From the NCBI RefSeq assembly GCF_002095485.1, contig NZ_MLFS01000009.1, forward strand, positions 37,217-101,216: a stretch of DNA of 64,000 bases, given 5' to 3'. Origin of the DNA: Pantoea wallisii. Lineage in GTDB: Bacteria > Pseudomonadota > Gammaproteobacteria > Enterobacterales > Enterobacteriaceae. Both the position numbers and the translations under genes were made by a program. How positions within the stretch are numbered: position 1 is the stretch's first letter; the number at the start of each line of letters is the position of its first letter. Under the pieces are notes generated by a model. That model did no database searches, was not told where the DNA came from, and was given only the letters and a program-made list of their open reading frames with translations. Below, in pieces: positions 9,172 through 19,490 of the stretch.

Positions 9172-11040
9172 TTACTGGTTTTGTGCGGCTGCGCCGTACT
9201 TGATCTTCGCCTCTTTACGCAGGTTCTCCAGCAGCGCTTCGAAGGCGATCTGAGCATTGTTCTGCGTAACACCTTTCACCATCTCATCAGTCTGCGCCTG
9301 CGGCATGTTGCCTGCATTGACTTTATCCAGCGCGATCAATACCACGTTGCCCTGCATATCTTCGCTCACGCCCCACGACGGCTTGTTATTCGCCGGCTGT
9401 GGCAGATTGAAGGCGGACTGTGCAACCGGGTCCTGAGCATTGCGATCAAACGACTTGCTGGCGCTCAGCGTCAGGCCAGCAGCTTTCAGGGCATCCTCTT
9501 TACCGGCTTTCAGATCGGCCAGCAGTTTGTCCGCCTGCGCTTTCGCCTGCTGTGTCGCTTTATCATGCTTCAGGGTATCGGTAATCTGCGCTTTCACCTG
9601 ATCCAGCGGTTTGACCGCTTCAGGTTTATGCTCGCTGATGCGCAGTACAAAAGCCCGATCGCCATCCACGCTGATGATATCCGAGTTATTACCCGGTGCG
9701 CCGTTCTGCCCGGTTAAACCGCCATTGAAAATCGCCTGTTTCACCGCATCGAAATCCAGTTCAGCCGGCACATTGTCATGGCTGAACCAGCCGGTTTCAT
9801 TGACCTTCATGCCCGAAGCCTGTGCGGCACCGGCCAGCGACTCATTGTCGTTGCTGGCAGCTTCGCTCACTTTCTGCTGCATTTTATAGAAAGCATCAAC
9901 CGCTTTTTCCTGCTTCACCTTATCGGCAATCACAGCATGCACTTCAGCCAGCGGCTTAACCTGCTCCGGCTGGATATCTTCCAGACGCACGACCAGGAAA
10001 CCCACCGAGGATTTGATTACGCCTGAGAGCTGGCCTTTCTGCGTCAGATTCGCGCTCTTCAGCTCGTCTGGCGTCGTGGCAGGCTCCAGCCAGCCCATAT
10101 CACCGCCTTTGCGGGCCGAGATGGGATCGATAGATTTACTTTTCGCCAGCGTGGCAAAATCGTCGCCTTTTTTCAGCGCATCCAGTACCGCGTTAGCATC
10201 TGCTTCGGTTTTGGTCTGAATGATGCTGTAGCGATTACGCTGCGGCTGCGAATAGTCCGCTTTGTGCTGATCGTACCAGCTCTGAATATCCGCTTCGCTC
10301 ACCGCTTCCTGCAGGCTGGCGGCATCCATTTTGATGTAGCTAACGCGGAACTGCTCCGGCGCCATGAAGCTGCTCTGGTGCTGCTGATAATATTGCGAGA
10401 TTTCGTCGTCGCTGACGCTCTGTTTGGCAGCCAGCGCATTCACATCAATCACCGCCTGACGGACTTCACGCTGCTGCGAGACGAGATCCACCAGCTTGCT
10501 GGTTTCGCCCTTGAGCATGAAATCGGTATTCGCAATGGCGTTGATCAACTGCTGCGTGGAGAGTTGCTTACGCAGCGCTTCCGCATACTGATCTGCGCTG
10601 AAGCCCATGCTGGTGATCGTGCCGTTGTATTTGGCGTTGTCGAACTTACCGTTGGTCTGGAAAGCCTGCTGATTGAAGATCGCCTGCTTGACCTGATCAT
10701 CGCTAATGCCGATGTGCAGATCTTTGATGTATTGATCGAGCAGTGCCTGATCGATCAGCTGCGACAGCGCCTGCTGGCGCATCTGCTGCATATAGCCATC
10801 ATTACCCGCCAGCTGTGAGAACTGATCGCCCAGCATCTGCTGCTGGCGATTGCGTTCGCTGTTGAACGCCTGTTCCAGCTCTCCGCGGCTGATTTCGTGG
10901 CCGTTCACTTTGGCAGCGTAATCGCTGTTACCGCCGATCAGGTAGTTGCCCACCCCGGTCAGTACGAATGACAGGATGATCAGTCCCAGAATAATCTTGA
11001 GCACGACATGATTCGACGCCGCGCGTAAATTGTCCATCAT
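9172..11040 (-). CDS. ppiD: Membrane-anchored periplasmic chaperone PpiD
   Basis: PpiD is an inner-membrane-anchored periplasmic folding factor that sits beside the SecYEG exit. The 622-residue protein opens with MMDNLRAASNHVVLKIILGL, so a short cytoplasmic tail is followed by one membrane helix at about residues 14-35. An N-terminal SurA-like chaperone region is next, then a single parvulin domain at about residues 265-360 (RYSIIQTKTEADA ... GGDMGWLEPATTPDEL), and a C-terminal chaperone region. I chose 11040, where MMDNL matches E. coli; an extension to 11133 has no family support. It is downstream of hupB, separated by a strong hupB terminator, and so probably has its own promoter in 11041-11180. 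Confidence 0.95.
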   Translation of the reverse strand: MMDNLRAASNHVVLKIILGLIILSFVLTGVGNYLIGGNSDYAAKVNGHEISRGELEQAFNSERNRQQQMLGDQFSQLAGNDGYMQQMRQQALSQLIDQALLDQYIKDLHIGISDDQVKQAIFNQQAFQTNGKFDNAKYNGTITSMGFSADQYAEALRKQLSTQQLINAIANTDFMLKGETSKLVDLVSQQREVRQAVIDVNALAAKQSVSDDEISQYYQQHQSSFMAPEQFRVSYIKMDAASLQEAVSEADIQSWYDQHKADYSQPQRNRYSIIQTKTEADANAVLDALKKGDDFATLAKSKSIDPISARKGGDMGWLEPATTPDELKSANLTQKGQLSGVIKSSVGFLVVRLEDIQPEQVKPLAEVHAVIADKVKQEKAVDAFYKMQQKVSEAASNDNESLAGAAQASGMKVNETGWFSHDNVPAELDFDAVKQAIFNGGLTGQNGAPGNNSDIISVDGDRAFVLRISEHKPEAVKPLDQVKAQITDTLKHDKATQQAKAQADKLLADLKAGKEDALKAAGLTLSASKSFDRNAQDPVAQSAFNLPQPANNKPSWGVSEDMQGNVVLIALDKVNAGNMPQAQTDEMVKGVTQNNAQIAFEALLENLRKEAKIKYGAAAQNQ

Positions 11041-11180
11041 GGTATGACAACACTCCGCTGTAGTGTGAATGTAAAGCTCAGACACGATGTCATCATCGTG
11101 CAGCTGCGGTTCAGGCTGGCAGCCGGCAACCATGCGGAGACTGTAGCCAATGGCTAAAGTCGCGCATCAAGATAAAAAAA

Positions 11181-11202
11181 GGCACATCAAAAATGATGTG
11201 CC
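11181..11202 (-). terminator. Intrinsic terminator after hupB
   Basis: On the minus strand a 9-base stem GGCACATCA/TGATGTGCC with a 4-base loop is followed by seven T residues (A-run at 11174-11180). This is a strong rho-independent terminator. Confidence 0.9.
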
Positions 11203-11277
11203 CGTATGTTACATGAGAACGGCTTTTTCGTCCTCAATCCATAGAAGAAAATGCTTCGATGGCGGTATCAGCGGTCA

Positions 11278-11550
11278 TTAATTGACGGAATCTTTCAGTG
11301 CTTTACCCGCACGGAAGCCCGGTACTTTACCAGCCGGGATGGTGATCTCTTTACCCGTTTGCGGGTTACGGCCAGTGCGAGCTGCACGCTCACGTACTGA
11401 GAAAGTACCGAAACCTACCAGAGCCACTTCGTCACCGCTTTTCAGCGCGTCAGAAACGGAGCCCATGAATGCATCTAATACACGTCCAGCTGCAGCTTTA
11501 GAAATGTCCGCGTCGGCAGCAATTTTGTCGATCAATTGTGACTTATTCAC
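11278..11550 (-). CDS. hupB: Nucleoid protein HU-beta
   Basis: HU-beta is a small DNA-binding protein that bends and compacts the nucleoid as a homodimer or with HU-alpha. The 90-residue product has the helical N-terminus [17 protein letters not shown] and the DNA-gripping arm with [22 protein letters not shown] chose the GTG start at 11550 rather than the in-frame ATG at 11559: the ribosome site AGAGGGG directly touches the ATG but lies nine bases before the GTG, and the resulting MNKSQL end matches the known HU-beta N-terminus. It sits between lon and ppiD as in E. coli, with a terminator after it. Confidence 0.96.
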   Translation of the reverse strand: MNKSQLIDKIAADADISKAAAGRVLDAFMGSVSDALKSGDEVALVGFGTFSVRERAARTGRNPQTGKEITIPAGKVPGFRAGKALKDSVN

Positions 11551-11696
11551 TCTCTTCATCCCCTCTTTTATTATTCACATCGCACCCGCGCTTCCCGCCC
11601 GGTGCGAACGCGCAGCCAGTTATATCAAGCCAGTGGTGCTGAAACAACGGTATTCATCTTATTCGTTGATCCGGCAGCCCCCTAAATTAGCGGCAC

Positions 11697-11734
11697 AAAA
11701 AAAAGCTGGCAAGCCCGATTTAGCCTGCCAGCTT
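11697..11734 (-). terminator. Intrinsic terminator after lon
   Basis: On the minus strand a 9-base stem AAGCTGGCA/TGCCAGCTT is followed by a run of eight T residues (A-run at 11697-11704). A second small hairpin, AACGG/CCGTT, lies between it and the lon stop. Confidence 0.9.
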
Positions 11735-11763
11735 CGCTTTTTAACGGTTTTTGCCGTTAATCA

Positions 11764-14118
11764 CTATTTCGCGGTTGCTACCTGCATACCGTAAGGCGCA
11801 TTTTCCAGTGCCAGAGTCAGCACTTCTTCAATGCGCTTCACCGGATGAATGGTGAGATCGGCAATGACGTTGGCCGGAATCTCTTCCAGATCGCGCTTGT
11901 TTTCGTCCGGGATCAGCACGGTTTTGATGCCGCCGCGATGCGCAGCCAGCAGCTTCTCTTTCAGGCCACCAATCGGCAGTACCTGACCGCGCAGCGTGAT
12001 TTCACCGGTCATCGCCACATCCGAACGCACCGGGTTACCGGTCAAACAGGAGACCAGCGCGGTGCACATAGCGATACCGGCACTTGGACCATCCTTCGGC
12101 GTCGCACCTTCCGGCACGTGCACGTGGATGTCACGCTTCTCATAGAAATCACCGTTGATGCCCAGCTTCTCAGCACGCGCACGCACCACGGTCAGGGCCG
12201 CCTGGATTGACTCCTGCATAACTTCACCCAGCGAGCCGGTATAGGTCAGTTTACCTTTGCCCGGTACGCAGGCGGTTTCAATCGTCAGCAGATCGCCACC
12301 CACTTCGGTCCACGCCAGGCCAGTCACCTGCCCGACGCGATTTTCACTGTCGGCACGGCCGTAGTCAAAGCGCTGAACGCCAAGGAAGTCCTTGAGGTTA
12401 TCGCCGTTGATGCTGATGCTTTTCTTCGCTTTATCCATCAGCAGGGTTTTCACCGCTTTACGGCACAGCTTGGAGAGTTCGCGCTCCAGGCTACGCACGC
12501 CCGCTTCACGGGTGTAATAACGGATAATGCCGATGATCGCGCTGTCATCAACTTCGATCTCTTTCTCTTTCAGCGCGTTACGCTCAATCTGCTTCGGCAG
12601 CAGGTGCTGTTTGGCGATGTTAAGTTTTTCATCTTCGGTATAACCGGAAAGACGAATCACTTCCATACGGTCCAGCAGCGGCGCCGGGATGTTCATGGAG
12701 TTGGACGTCGCCACAAACATCACATCAGAGAGATCGTAATCCACTTCCAGATAGTGATCGTTGAACGCGATGTTCTGTTCCGGGTCCAGCACTTCCAGCA
12801 GAGCCGAAGCCGGGTCACCACGCATGTCCGAGGACATCTTATCGATCTCATCCAGCAGGAACAGCGGGTTCTTAACGCCAACTTTCGCCATTTTCTGGAT
12901 CAGTTTGCCCGGCATTGAACCGATGTAAGTGCGGCGATGTCCGCGGATTTCCGCTTCATCACGCACGCCGCCGAGTGCCATACGCACATATTTGCGGCCG
13001 GTCGCTTTCGCAATTGACTGACCCAGCGAGGTTTTACCTACGCCTGGCGGTCCGACGAGGCACAGAATCGGCCCTTTGATTTTGCTGACGCGGCTCTGCA
13101 CGGCAAGATACTCAAGGATACGATCCTTGACGCGCTCCAGACCGTAGTGGTCGGTATCCAGCGTCTCCTGTGCTTTACGCAGATCTTTTTTCACTTTACT
13201 GCGCGCGTTCCACGGAACCTGCACCATCCAGTCGATATAGCCGCGCACGACCGTCGCTTCCGCAGACATCGGCGACATCATCTTCAGCTTCTGCAGTTCC
13301 GCTTCCGCTTTCTCACGCGCTTCAGCAGGCATTTTGGCCGCGTCGATTTTACGTTTCAGCGCTTCATATTCGTCCGGCGCATCATCCATCTCGCCCAACT
13401 CTTTCTGAATCGCCTTCATCTGTTCATTCAGATAGTATTCGCGCTGGCTCTTCTCCATCTGCTTTTTCACGCGGTTGCGAATGCGCTTCTCAACCTGCAG
13501 CAGATCGATCTCCGACTCCATCATCGCCATCAGGTATTCCAGACGCTCGTTGATGTCGGACATCTCCAGCACAGACTGCTTATCCGCCAGCTTAAGCGGC
13601 ATGTGCGCTGCCACGGTATCCGCAAGGCGCGCAGCATCATCAATGCTGTTCAGTGAGGTTAATACCTCAGGTGGAATCTTTTTATTCAGTTTGATGTAGC
13701 CTTCAAACTGATTGATGGCGGTACGTACCAGCACTTCCTGTTCGCGCTCTTCAATTTCCGGCGAAACCAGGTATTCGGCCTGGGCCACAAAGTGGTCGCC
13801 ATTGTCGGCTAAAGTGGTGATACGTGCGCGCTGTAGCCCTTCCACCAGCACTTTTACCGTGCCATCTGGCAGTTTGAGCATTTGCAGTACGGAGGCAACG
13901 GTCCCTACTGCGAAGAGATCGTTAATACCAGGTTCATCCGTTGAAGCCTCTTTCTGGGCAACCAGCATGATCTTCTTGTCATGATCCATCGCCGCTTCAA
14001 GGCAACGAATCGATTTTTCCCGACCAACAAACAACGGAATTACCATGTGCGGATAAACCACCACGTCGCGCAGAGGCAACACGGGGATTTCAATGCGTTC
14101 AGAACGCTCAGGATTCAT
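11764..14118 (-). CDS. lon: ATP-dependent protease Lon
   Basis: Lon is a hexameric cytosolic AAA+ protease that degrades misfolded proteins and regulators. The 784 residues equal the E. coli length. The N-terminal substrate-binding domain occupies about residues 1-300, Walker A GPPGVGKT is near 356, Walker [10 protein letters not shown] near 420, and the serine-lysine protease domain has the catalytic serine in [10 protein letters not shown] at about 679 and the lysine in [14 protein letters not shown] near 722. A heat-shock promoter with near-consensus sigma-32 elements lies about 90 bases upstream. It is flanked by clpX and hupB as in E. coli. Confidence 0.98.
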   Translation of the reverse strand: MNPERSERIEIPVLPLRDVVVYPHMVIPLFVGREKSIRCLEAAMDHDKKIMLVAQKEASTDEPGINDLFAVGTVASVLQMLKLPDGTVKVLVEGLQRARITTLADNGDHFVAQAEYLVSPEIEEREQEVLVRTAINQFEGYIKLNKKIPPEVLTSLNSIDDAARLADTVAAHMPLKLADKQSVLEMSDINERLEYLMAMMESEIDLLQVEKRIRNRVKKQMEKSQREYYLNEQMKAIQKELGEMDDAPDEYEALKRKIDAAKMPAEAREKAEAELQKLKMMSPMSAEATVVRGYIDWMVQVPWNARSKVKKDLRKAQETLDTDHYGLERVKDRILEYLAVQSRVSKIKGPILCLVGPPGVGKTSLGQSIAKATGRKYVRMALGGVRDEAEIRGHRRTYIGSMPGKLIQKMAKVGVKNPLFLLDEIDKMSSDMRGDPASALLEVLDPEQNIAFNDHYLEVDYDLSDVMFVATSNSMNIPAPLLDRMEVIRLSGYTEDEKLNIAKQHLLPKQIERNALKEKEIEVDDSAIIGIIRYYTREAGVRSLERELSKLCRKAVKTLLMDKAKKSISINGDNLKDFLGVQRFDYGRADSENRVGQVTGLAWTEVGGDLLTIETACVPGKGKLTYTGSLGEVMQESIQAALTVVRARAEKLGINGDFYEKRDIHVHVPEGATPKDGPSAGIAMCTALVSCLTGNPVRSDVAMTGEITLRGQVLPIGGLKEKLLAAHRGGIKTVLIPDENKRDLEEIPANVIADLTIHPVKRIEEVLTLALENAPYGMQVATAK

Positions 14119-14204
14119 AGAGCTCTCTCTTAGTTTAATGTCCGCCAGGTGATGGGTACCGCGTAATACAGGCTGTATGCGGTTAAACCCACAGGATATT
14201 GAGT

Positions 14205-14232
14205 ATATGGGGTTGCTTGTACGACATTCAAT
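14205..14232 (-). promoter_or_regulatory. Sigma-32 heat-shock promoter of lon
   Basis: On the minus strand TTGAA (14227-14231) is followed after 14 bases by CCCCATAT (14205-14212), almost the ideal sigma-32 pattern (CTTGAA, 13-15 bases, CCCCATNT). Transcription would begin about 80 bases before the lon start codon. Confidence 0.85.
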
Positions 14233-14253
14233 GTCAGAGAGGTGAGAAAAATC

Positions 14254-14276
14254 AAAGGGGAAAGATTTTCCCCTTT
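14254..14276. terminator. Terminator after clpX
   Basis: The hairpin AAAGGGGAAA/TTTCCCCTTT with a 3-base loop lies about 30 bases past the clpX stop. On the minus strand it is followed by GATTTTTC. Confidence 0.75.
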
Positions 14277-14307
14277 TTTAAGATAACAATGTGGTGCGAT
14301 TGTTTAT

Positions 14308-15579
14308 TTATTCGCCAGAAGCCTGGGCTTCATGCTTGCCGTAAATCAGCATCGGGTCTGACTGACCGTCAATAACGGACTCATCAATCACCACTTTCTC
14401 GACGTCGTCCATTGATGGCAGATCGTACATGGTTTCCAGCAGCGCCGCTTCAACGATAGAGCGCAAACCACGTGCACCCGTCTTACGCGACATGGCTTTC
14501 TTCGCAATCGCGGTCAGCGCTTCGTCACGGAACTCCAGCTCTACGCCTTCCAGATTAAACAGCGCCTGATACTGCTTGGTCAGGGCGTTTTTCGGCTCAC
14601 GCAGAATCTGAATCAGTGCCTCTTCACTCAGCTCATTCAGCGTTGCCACAACAGGCAGACGACCGATGAACTCCGGAATCAGACCAAATTTAATCAGATC
14701 TTCCGGCTCAACCTGCGACAGCAGTTCGCCTTCGCTGGCTTTTTGTGATTTGCCCTTCACGGTGGCACCAAAACCGATACCGGAGCCGGTCTCCACACGC
14801 TGAGAGATCACTTTATCCAGACCGGCAAATGCACCGCCACAGATGAACAGGATTTTCGAGGTATCAACCTGTAAAAACTCCTGCTGCGGATGCTTGCGTC
14901 CACCCTGCGGTGGAACCGCTGCTACGGTACCTTCAATCAGCTTCAGCAACGCCTGCTGCACGCCCTCGCCCGATACGTCACGGGTAATAGACGGGTTGTC
15001 CGATTTGCGTGAGATCTTATCGATCTCATCAATGTAGACGATGCCGCGCTGCGCTTTCTGCACATCGTAATCACACTTCTGCAGCAGCTTCTGGATGATG
15101 TTTTCAACGTCTTCACCCACATAACCTGCTTCGGTCAGGGTCGTCGCATCTGCCATCGTGAATGGCACATCCAGCAAGCGCGCCAGCGTCTCTGCCAGCA
15201 GCGTTTTACCGCTACCGGTTGGACCGATCAGCAGAATGTTACTTTTACCCAGCTCAATACCGTTACTGGTATCGCCATTGCGCAGACGTTTGTAGTGGTT
15301 GTAGACCGCAACCGCCAGCACTTTCTTCGCCTTCTCCTGACCGATGACGTAATCATCAAGGTGGTGACGAATTTCATGTGGCGTCGGCAGCGCACTGCGC
15401 TCGCGATGCGGGGCAACCTCTTTAATCTCTTCACGAATGATGTCATTGCATAAATCAACACATTCGTCGCAAATATACACTGACGGTCCGGCAATCAGCT
15501 TACGGACTTCATGCTGGCTCTTGCCGCAGAAAGAGCAGTACAGCAACTTACCTGAACCGTCTTTGCGCTTATCTGTCAT
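14308..15579 (-). CDS. clpX: ClpX unfoldase subunit of ClpXP
   Basis: ClpX is the hexameric AAA+ unfoldase that recognises substrates such as ssrA-tagged proteins and feeds them to ClpP. The 423-residue product has the N-terminal zinc-binding domain with C15, C18, C37 and C40, Walker A GPTGSGKT near 120, and the pore or ClpP-contact sequence [13 protein letters not shown]. The start at 15579 ([11 protein letters not shown]) matches E. coli. It lies 127 bases downstream of clpP on the same strand, so it is likely read both from the clpP promoter and from a closer one. A terminator hairpin follows. Confidence 0.98.
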   Translation of the reverse strand: MTDKRKDGSGKLLYCSFCGKSQHEVRKLIAGPSVYICDECVDLCNDIIREEIKEVAPHRERSALPTPHEIRHHLDDYVIGQEKAKKVLAVAVYNHYKRLRNGDTSNGIELGKSNILLIGPTGSGKTLLAETLARLLDVPFTMADATTLTEAGYVGEDVENIIQKLLQKCDYDVQKAQRGIVYIDEIDKISRKSDNPSITRDVSGEGVQQALLKLIEGTVAAVPPQGGRKHPQQEFLQVDTSKILFICGGAFAGLDKVISQRVETGSGIGFGATVKGKSQKASEGELLSQVEPEDLIKFGLIPEFIGRLPVVATLNELSEEALIQILREPKNALTKQYQALFNLEGVELEFRDEALTAIAKKAMSRKTGARGLRSIVEAALLETMYDLPSMDDVEKVVIDESVIDGQSDPMLIYGKHEAQASGE

Positions 15580-15706
15580 CAGCTAACCTCTTTTCGTTCT
15601 CAGACCCAATTGGTGTACGGCGTGGCCGCACATCAACGGCCGATATTCATGCAACCCATCTGCCTGCTCCCCGTTAACTATAGCGTAAGGGCCAGGCAGA
15701 TGTGTC

Positions 15707-16330
15707 TTATTGGCGATGCGTCAGGATAGAGTCGACTAAACCGTACTCTACCGCTTCGCTGGCAGAGAGGAAGCGATCGCGCTCTGTATCGCGTTCGATC
15801 TGCTCCAGCGATTTGCCGGTGTGCTCTGCCATCAGCTCGTTCATACGCTGCTTCACTTTCAGGATTTCGCGCGCGTGGATCTCAATATCCGTCGCCTGGC
15901 CCTGATAACCGCCCAGCGGCTGGTGAATCATGACGCGGGAGTTCGGCAGGCAGAAGCGCTTGCCTTTGGTTCCGGCCGTCAGCAGGAACGCCCCCATTGA
16001 ACAAGCCTGACCCATGCAGATGGTGCTGACATCCGGCTTAATAAATTTCATGGTGTCATAGATCGACATCCCGGCGGTGATGACGCCGCCTGGCGAGTTA
16101 ATGTAGAGATAAATGTCTTTTTCAGGATTCTCAGCTTCCAGAAACAGCATCTGTGCCACAATCAGGTTCGCCATATGATCTTCAACCTGACCGGTCAGGA
16201 AGATCACACGTTCTTTGAGCAGGCGGGAGTAGATGTCGTAAGAACGCTCGCCGCGCGAGGTTTGTTCGACCACCATTGGCACCAGCGCATTGGTTGGTGC
16301 AGTAAATTCACGATCGCCACTGTATGACAT
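15707..16330 (-). CDS. clpP: ClpP serine peptidase subunit
   Basis: ClpP forms the tetradecameric peptidase chamber that works with ClpX or ClpA. The 207 residues equal the E. coli precursor, which loses a short N-terminal propeptide. The nucleophile serine is in [12 protein letters not shown] (about S111), the histidine in [10 protein letters not shown] (about H136), and the catalytic aspartate is near 185. A sigma-32-type promoter about 145 bases upstream and the tig-clpP-clpX-lon order match other enterobacteria. Confidence 0.98.
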   Translation of the reverse strand: MSYSGDREFTAPTNALVPMVVEQTSRGERSYDIYSRLLKERVIFLTGQVEDHMANLIVAQMLFLEAENPEKDIYLYINSPGGVITAGMSIYDTMKFIKPDVSTICMGQACSMGAFLLTAGTKGKRFCLPNSRVMIHQPLGGYQGQATDIEIHAREILKVKQRMNELMAEHTGKSLEQIERDTERDRFLSASEAVEYGLVDSILTHRQ

Positions 16331-16474
16331 TACCGTCTCCTGATAAATTTCATTGGCAACATTCTGTACCGATTTTACGCGAGGCGCGCCGCGAAAACTA
16401 TGCGCAGCGGTCTCGTTCCGACATCACAGGACGGTTAATCAGCCAGTCTCACTGTTTTCACGCATTCTCCCTGT

Positions 16475-16503
16475 ATCTGGGGATGCTGCCCAGTTGTTTC
16501 AAG
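16475..16503 (-). promoter_or_regulatory. Sigma-32-type promoter of clpP
   Basis: On the minus strand CTTGAA (16498-16503) is followed after 15 bases by CCCCAGAT (16475-16482), one mismatch from the sigma-32 pattern. It lies about 145 bases before the clpP start. Confidence 0.8.
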
Positions 16504-16614
16504 CATAACAACCTTTTCCCCATTCGCTAACACGGAAAAAGAGCTTAGCGGATAATTCGCCGGTTAATTAGTCAAATAGCGCTGAAATGTGTGCGCTATA
16601 TACCCGAAAATAAA

Positions 16615-16642
16615 AAGCCCGCGACATAGCGGTCGCGGGCTT
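16615..16642 (-). terminator. Intrinsic terminator after tig
   Basis: On the minus strand an 11-base stem AAGCCCGCGAC/GTCGCGGGCTT is followed by TTTTTATTTT. It lies 24 bases beyond the tig stop. Confidence 0.9.
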
Positions 16643-16666
16643 CAGCACATTCGGCTAACTAATGGA

Positions 16667-17971
16667 TCAGGCCGCAGAGGTCTGGTTCATCAGGTCCTGG
16701 AAGTTAGTGGCTTTATCGGTGACTTTGGCTTTCGCCAGTACCGCTTCAACTGCCTGCTCTTCCAGCGCAACGTTGCGCATGTTGTTCATCAGCTCGTTGT
16801 TTTTGCTGTAGAACTCGATCACTTCCTGCGGATCTTCGTAAGCAGAAGCCATCTCTTCGATCAGCGCTTTAACGCGATCTTCGTCAGCTTTCAGCTCGTT
16901 GATGCGAATCACTTCGCCCAGCAGCAGACCCACAACAACGCGACGTTTTGCCTGCTCTTCGAACAGTTCACGTGGCAGCTCCAGCGCTTGCTGCTCGTTA
17001 CCGCCGAAACGCTGTGCAGCCTGGCGACGCAGTACGTCGATTTCGCTGTCGATCAGCGCCACTGGCACGTCGATCTCGTTCGCTTCAACCAGACCGTCAA
17101 TCGCCTGTGACTTCACGCGGTTACGGATAGCGCCTTTCAGTTCACGCTCCATGTTCTTACGCACTTCCGCACGCAGACCTTCAATGGAACCATCTTCCAC
17201 GCCGAAGCGCTTAATGAACTCTTCAGTCAGCTCTGGCAGCTCACGGGTTTCTACTTTTTTCAGTACGATTTCGAACTTCGCGTCTTTACCTTTCAGGTTT
17301 TCCGCGTGGTAATCGTCCGGGAATTTCACGTCGATGGTGAAGGTTTCGCCCGCTTTGTGGCCAACAACACCCTCTTCGAAGCCTGGGATCATACGGCCCT
17401 GGCCCATCGCCAGTACGAAGTCAGACGCTTTGCCGCCTTCGAACTCTTCGCCGTCTACAGAGCCGGTGAAGTCGATAGTTGCGCGATCTTCAGCCGTGGC
17501 TGCCGCATCGCTCTCTTTCCAGGTTGCCTGCTGCTTCTGCAGGGTATCCAGCATGGCATCAACGTCAGCATCGGTGACTTCAACCACTGGCTTCTCAACT
17601 TCGATAGCATCCAGGCCTTTCAGCTCAACTTCCGGATAGACTTCGAACTCAACCGCGTAGGTGAAATCTTCACCCTCTTTGTATTCGCCCGGCACATAGT
17701 TAGGTGCGCCAGCCGGATTGATCTTCTCTTTGATGATGGCGTCAACGAAGTTGCGCGTCATCAGCTCACTCAGCACGTCCTGGCGAACCGAAGCACCGTA
17801 GCGCTGGTTAATGATGGTAGCCGGCACTTTGCCTTTACGGAAACCGTCGATACGGACTTTCTTAGCCACTTCCACCAGTTCTTTCTTCACTGCGCTCTCA
17901 ATGCTGTCCTTAGGAACAGTAATAGAGATGCGACGGCCCAGACCCTGAGTGGTTTCTACTGAAACTGTCAT
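16667..17971 (-). CDS. tig: Trigger factor
   Basis: Trigger factor is the ribosome-bound chaperone and peptidyl-prolyl isomerase that meets nascent chains. The 434-residue product has the ribosome-docking loop GFRKGKVP with F44-R45-K46, the FKBP-type isomerase domain at about 150-245 ([19 protein letters not shown] ... [14 protein letters not shown]), and the C-terminal helical arms. A sigma-70 promoter with a perfect TATAAT lies about 150 bases upstream. It precedes clpP on the same strand but a strong terminator separates them. Confidence 0.98.
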   Translation of the reverse strand: MTVSVETTQGLGRRISITVPKDSIESAVKKELVEVAKKVRIDGFRKGKVPATIINQRYGASVRQDVLSELMTRNFVDAIIKEKINPAGAPNYVPGEYKEGEDFTYAVEFEVYPEVELKGLDAIEVEKPVVEVTDADVDAMLDTLQKQQATWKESDAAATAEDRATIDFTGSVDGEEFEGGKASDFVLAMGQGRMIPGFEEGVVGHKAGETFTIDVKFPDDYHAENLKGKDAKFEIVLKKVETRELPELTEEFIKRFGVEDGSIEGLRAEVRKNMERELKGAIRNRVKSQAIDGLVEANEIDVPVALIDSEIDVLRRQAAQRFGGNEQQALELPRELFEEQAKRRVVVGLLLGEVIRINELKADEDRVKALIEEMASAYEDPQEVIEFYSKNNELMNNMRNVALEEQAVEAVLAKAKVTDKATNFQDLMNQTSAA

Positions 17972-18121
17972 CTTGTTACCTCAAAAAATCACGTGCTCGG
18001 TCAACTTCAGACACCACACAATTAATGCGCCGTATCCAACAACCGGGACGGCCTCTGCAGGCAGAACCAATTCCCTGTTACCAGAAGCGTCCCGAAGACA
18101 TTCCGGAAAAATAGACGCCGC

Positions 18122-18150
18122 ATTATAGCGACATCACCGGAATGAGTCGA
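18122..18150 (-). promoter_or_regulatory. Sigma-70 promoter of tig
   Basis: On the minus strand TCGACT (18145-18150), a 17-base spacer and a perfect TATAAT (18122-18127). It would give a leader of about 140 bases. Confidence 0.75.
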
Positions 18151-18229
18151 GGCTGCAAACTCACCACTTTTTAACGGTTTTGCTGCTTTTTTGCGCCGCA
18201 GATCGCGTTTAACGCTAATTAAGGAAAAG

Positions 18230-18251
18230 AAAACGGCCCGCAGGCCGTTTT
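18230..18251. terminator. Terminator after bolA
   Basis: A perfect 9-base stem AAAACGGCC/GGCCGTTTT with a 4-base loop lies 24 bases past the bolA stop. On the minus strand it is followed by CTTTTCC. Confidence 0.75.
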
Positions 18252-18274
18252 ACAGAGCAGAACAGTACGGGGTT

Positions 18275-18589
18275 TCAGGCGAGGGTGCCGGCTCCGCGGC
18301 AGTTGGGTGAGGCGAGCACGGTATCCTGTAATCCATGCCACTCTTTTTCCGTGTAAGTGTGCAGTGCCAGCGCATGAACACTTCCTGCAAGTTCAGTTGC
18401 CAGTTCGCCGTAAATTGCGCGATGACGCTGCAGAAAACGCTGACCAGTAAACTTGTCGCTGACAATCACCACCTTAAAGTGACTTTCAGAACCGGCAGGC
18501 ACGTTATGACGATAGCTTTCATCATGCACTTCAAGATGTGCAGGTTCAAAAGCGTTACGCAGCTTTTCTTCTATTTGTTCGCGAATCAT
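18275..18589 (-). CDS. bolA: BolA family stress protein
   Basis: BolA is a small protein linked to stationary-phase morphology and to iron-sulfur metabolism through partnership with monothiol glutaredoxin. The 104 residues (E. coli 105) have a class II KH-like fold, with the conserved [23 protein letters not shown] and the C-terminal helix [14 protein letters not shown]. The conserved histidine in [10 protein letters not shown] is a likely metal ligand. It lies upstream of tig and divergent from yajG, as in E. coli. I could not identify a clear gearbox-type promoter upstream. Confidence 0.97.
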   Translation of the reverse strand: MIREQIEEKLRNAFEPAHLEVHDESYRHNVPAGSESHFKVVIVSDKFTGQRFLQRHRAIYGELATELAGSVHALALHTYTEKEWHGLQDTVLASPNCRGAGTLA

Positions 18590-18653
18590 TGTTAACTCTC
18601 CTCAACGGCGAGCGCTGTGCCCCATCTGTTTAAATATTAGTAGGTTTTTAACC

Positions 18654-18675
18654 TTTCCCGCAGGGAAGCGGGAAA
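18654..18675. repeat. Inverted repeat between bolA and yajG
   Basis: An 8-base stem TTTCCCGC/GCGGGAAA with a 6-base loop sits between the divergent starts of bolA and yajG. It could be an operator or a leader hairpin; nothing in the sequence decides. Confidence 0.4.
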
Positions 18676-18857
18676 AAATTCCTGAAGTGCTGTGCATCTT
18701 ACCCGGCCCCGGGTACAGGTCAACCCGCTACGATTTCAGCCTGTCTGAAAAAAGCCTTTACAATCAATTTCCCCTGGTACAGGGCTTTTTTAACCGTGCC
18801 GCAATGCTATGATGACCGCAGTTTTGCAAACCAACCCATATGCTAACGAGAATGAGT

Positions 18858-19436
18858 ATGTTGAAAAAACTGTTATTCCCTCTGCTGGCTGCCTTTATTT
18901 TGGCCGGCTGCGCCAGCAACACGACGACGCTGAATATCCAACCGAAGATCCAATTGCCACAGCAGGACCCAAGCCTGATGGGCGTTACCGTGAGCGTGAA
19001 CGGCGCCGATCAGCGCAGCGATCAGGCCCTGGCGAAAGTGAACCGCGACGGTCAGCTGGTTACCCTGACGCCATCACGCGATCTGCGCTTCTTACTGCAG
19101 GAAGTTCTGGAGAAGCAGATGACCTCACGCGGTTACATGATTGGCCCGAACGGCGCAGTTGACCTGCAGATCGTGGTGAATGGCCTGTATGCCGATGTTA
19201 CACAGGGCAACGTGCGCTACAGCATCACGACCAAAGCTGATATCTCTATCATCGCGACCGCGAAAAACGGTAACAAGCAGGTGAAGAACTACCGTCAGAC
19301 TTACAGCGTAGAGGGCGCCTTCAGCGCCACCAATGATAAGATCACTAATGCCATCAACGCGACGCTGAGCGACCTGATCGCAGATATGGCGCAGGACACC
19401 AGCGTTAATAACTTTATTAAGCAGAACGCACGTTAA
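18858..19436 (+). CDS. yajG: YajG lipoprotein
   Basis: A 192-residue predicted lipoprotein. The signal peptide MLKKLLFPLLAAFILAGC ends in a lipobox with the acylated cysteine at residue 18, and Ser-Asn-Thr follow it. The mature part contains ITLPQQDP-like and DLRFLLQEVLEKQM motifs conserved in the family (DUF/YajG). The function is unknown. I chose ATG 18858 because GAG lies seven bases upstream and it gives the E. coli length; ATGs at 18840 and 18852 only extend ahead of the signal peptide. It precedes ampG by 54 bases, with a GC-rich hairpin in between, so coexpression with AmpG is likely. Confidence 0.93.
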   Translation: MLKKLLFPLLAAFILAGCASNTTTLNIQPKIQLPQQDPSLMGVTVSVNGADQRSDQALAKVNRDGQLVTLTPSRDLRFLLQEVLEKQMTSRGYMIGPNGAVDLQIVVNGLYADVTQGNVRYSITTKADISIIATAKNGNKQVKNYRQTYSVEGAFSATNDKITNAINATLSDLIADMAQDTSVNNFIKQNAR

Positions 19437-19451
19437 TTCCCGCAGTAATTT

Positions 19452-19473
19452 GCCCGGCCAGCACTGGCCGGGC
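19452..19473 (+). terminator. Hairpin between yajG and ampG
   Basis: A perfect 10-base stem GCCCGGCCAG/CTGGCCGGGC with a 2-base loop lies just after yajG and 17 bases before the ampG start. It lacks a long T-run, so it may attenuate or stabilise rather than fully terminate. Confidence 0.55.
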
Positions 19474-19490
19474 TTCATCTCAGGTTGGCT

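Larger units (their letters stand above)
16331..16666. other. Intergenic region clpP-tig
   Basis: This 336-base stretch holds the clpP heat-shock promoter (16475-16503), a long clpP leader, and the tig terminator (16615-16642). No credible coding frame or structured RNA is visible in the rest. Confidence 0.7.
17972..18274. other. Intergenic region tig-bolA
   Basis: This 303-base stretch contains the tig promoter and a leader of about 140 bases rich in small inverted repeats, plus the bolA terminator at 18230-18251. No coding frame with family support is visible. Confidence 0.65.

Noticed and set aside
14119..14307. Small RNA (SraA-like) between clpX and lon
   Set aside because: A small RNA has been reported in this interval in E. 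coli, but I see only the lon promoter and the clpX terminator and cannot support a separate transcript.
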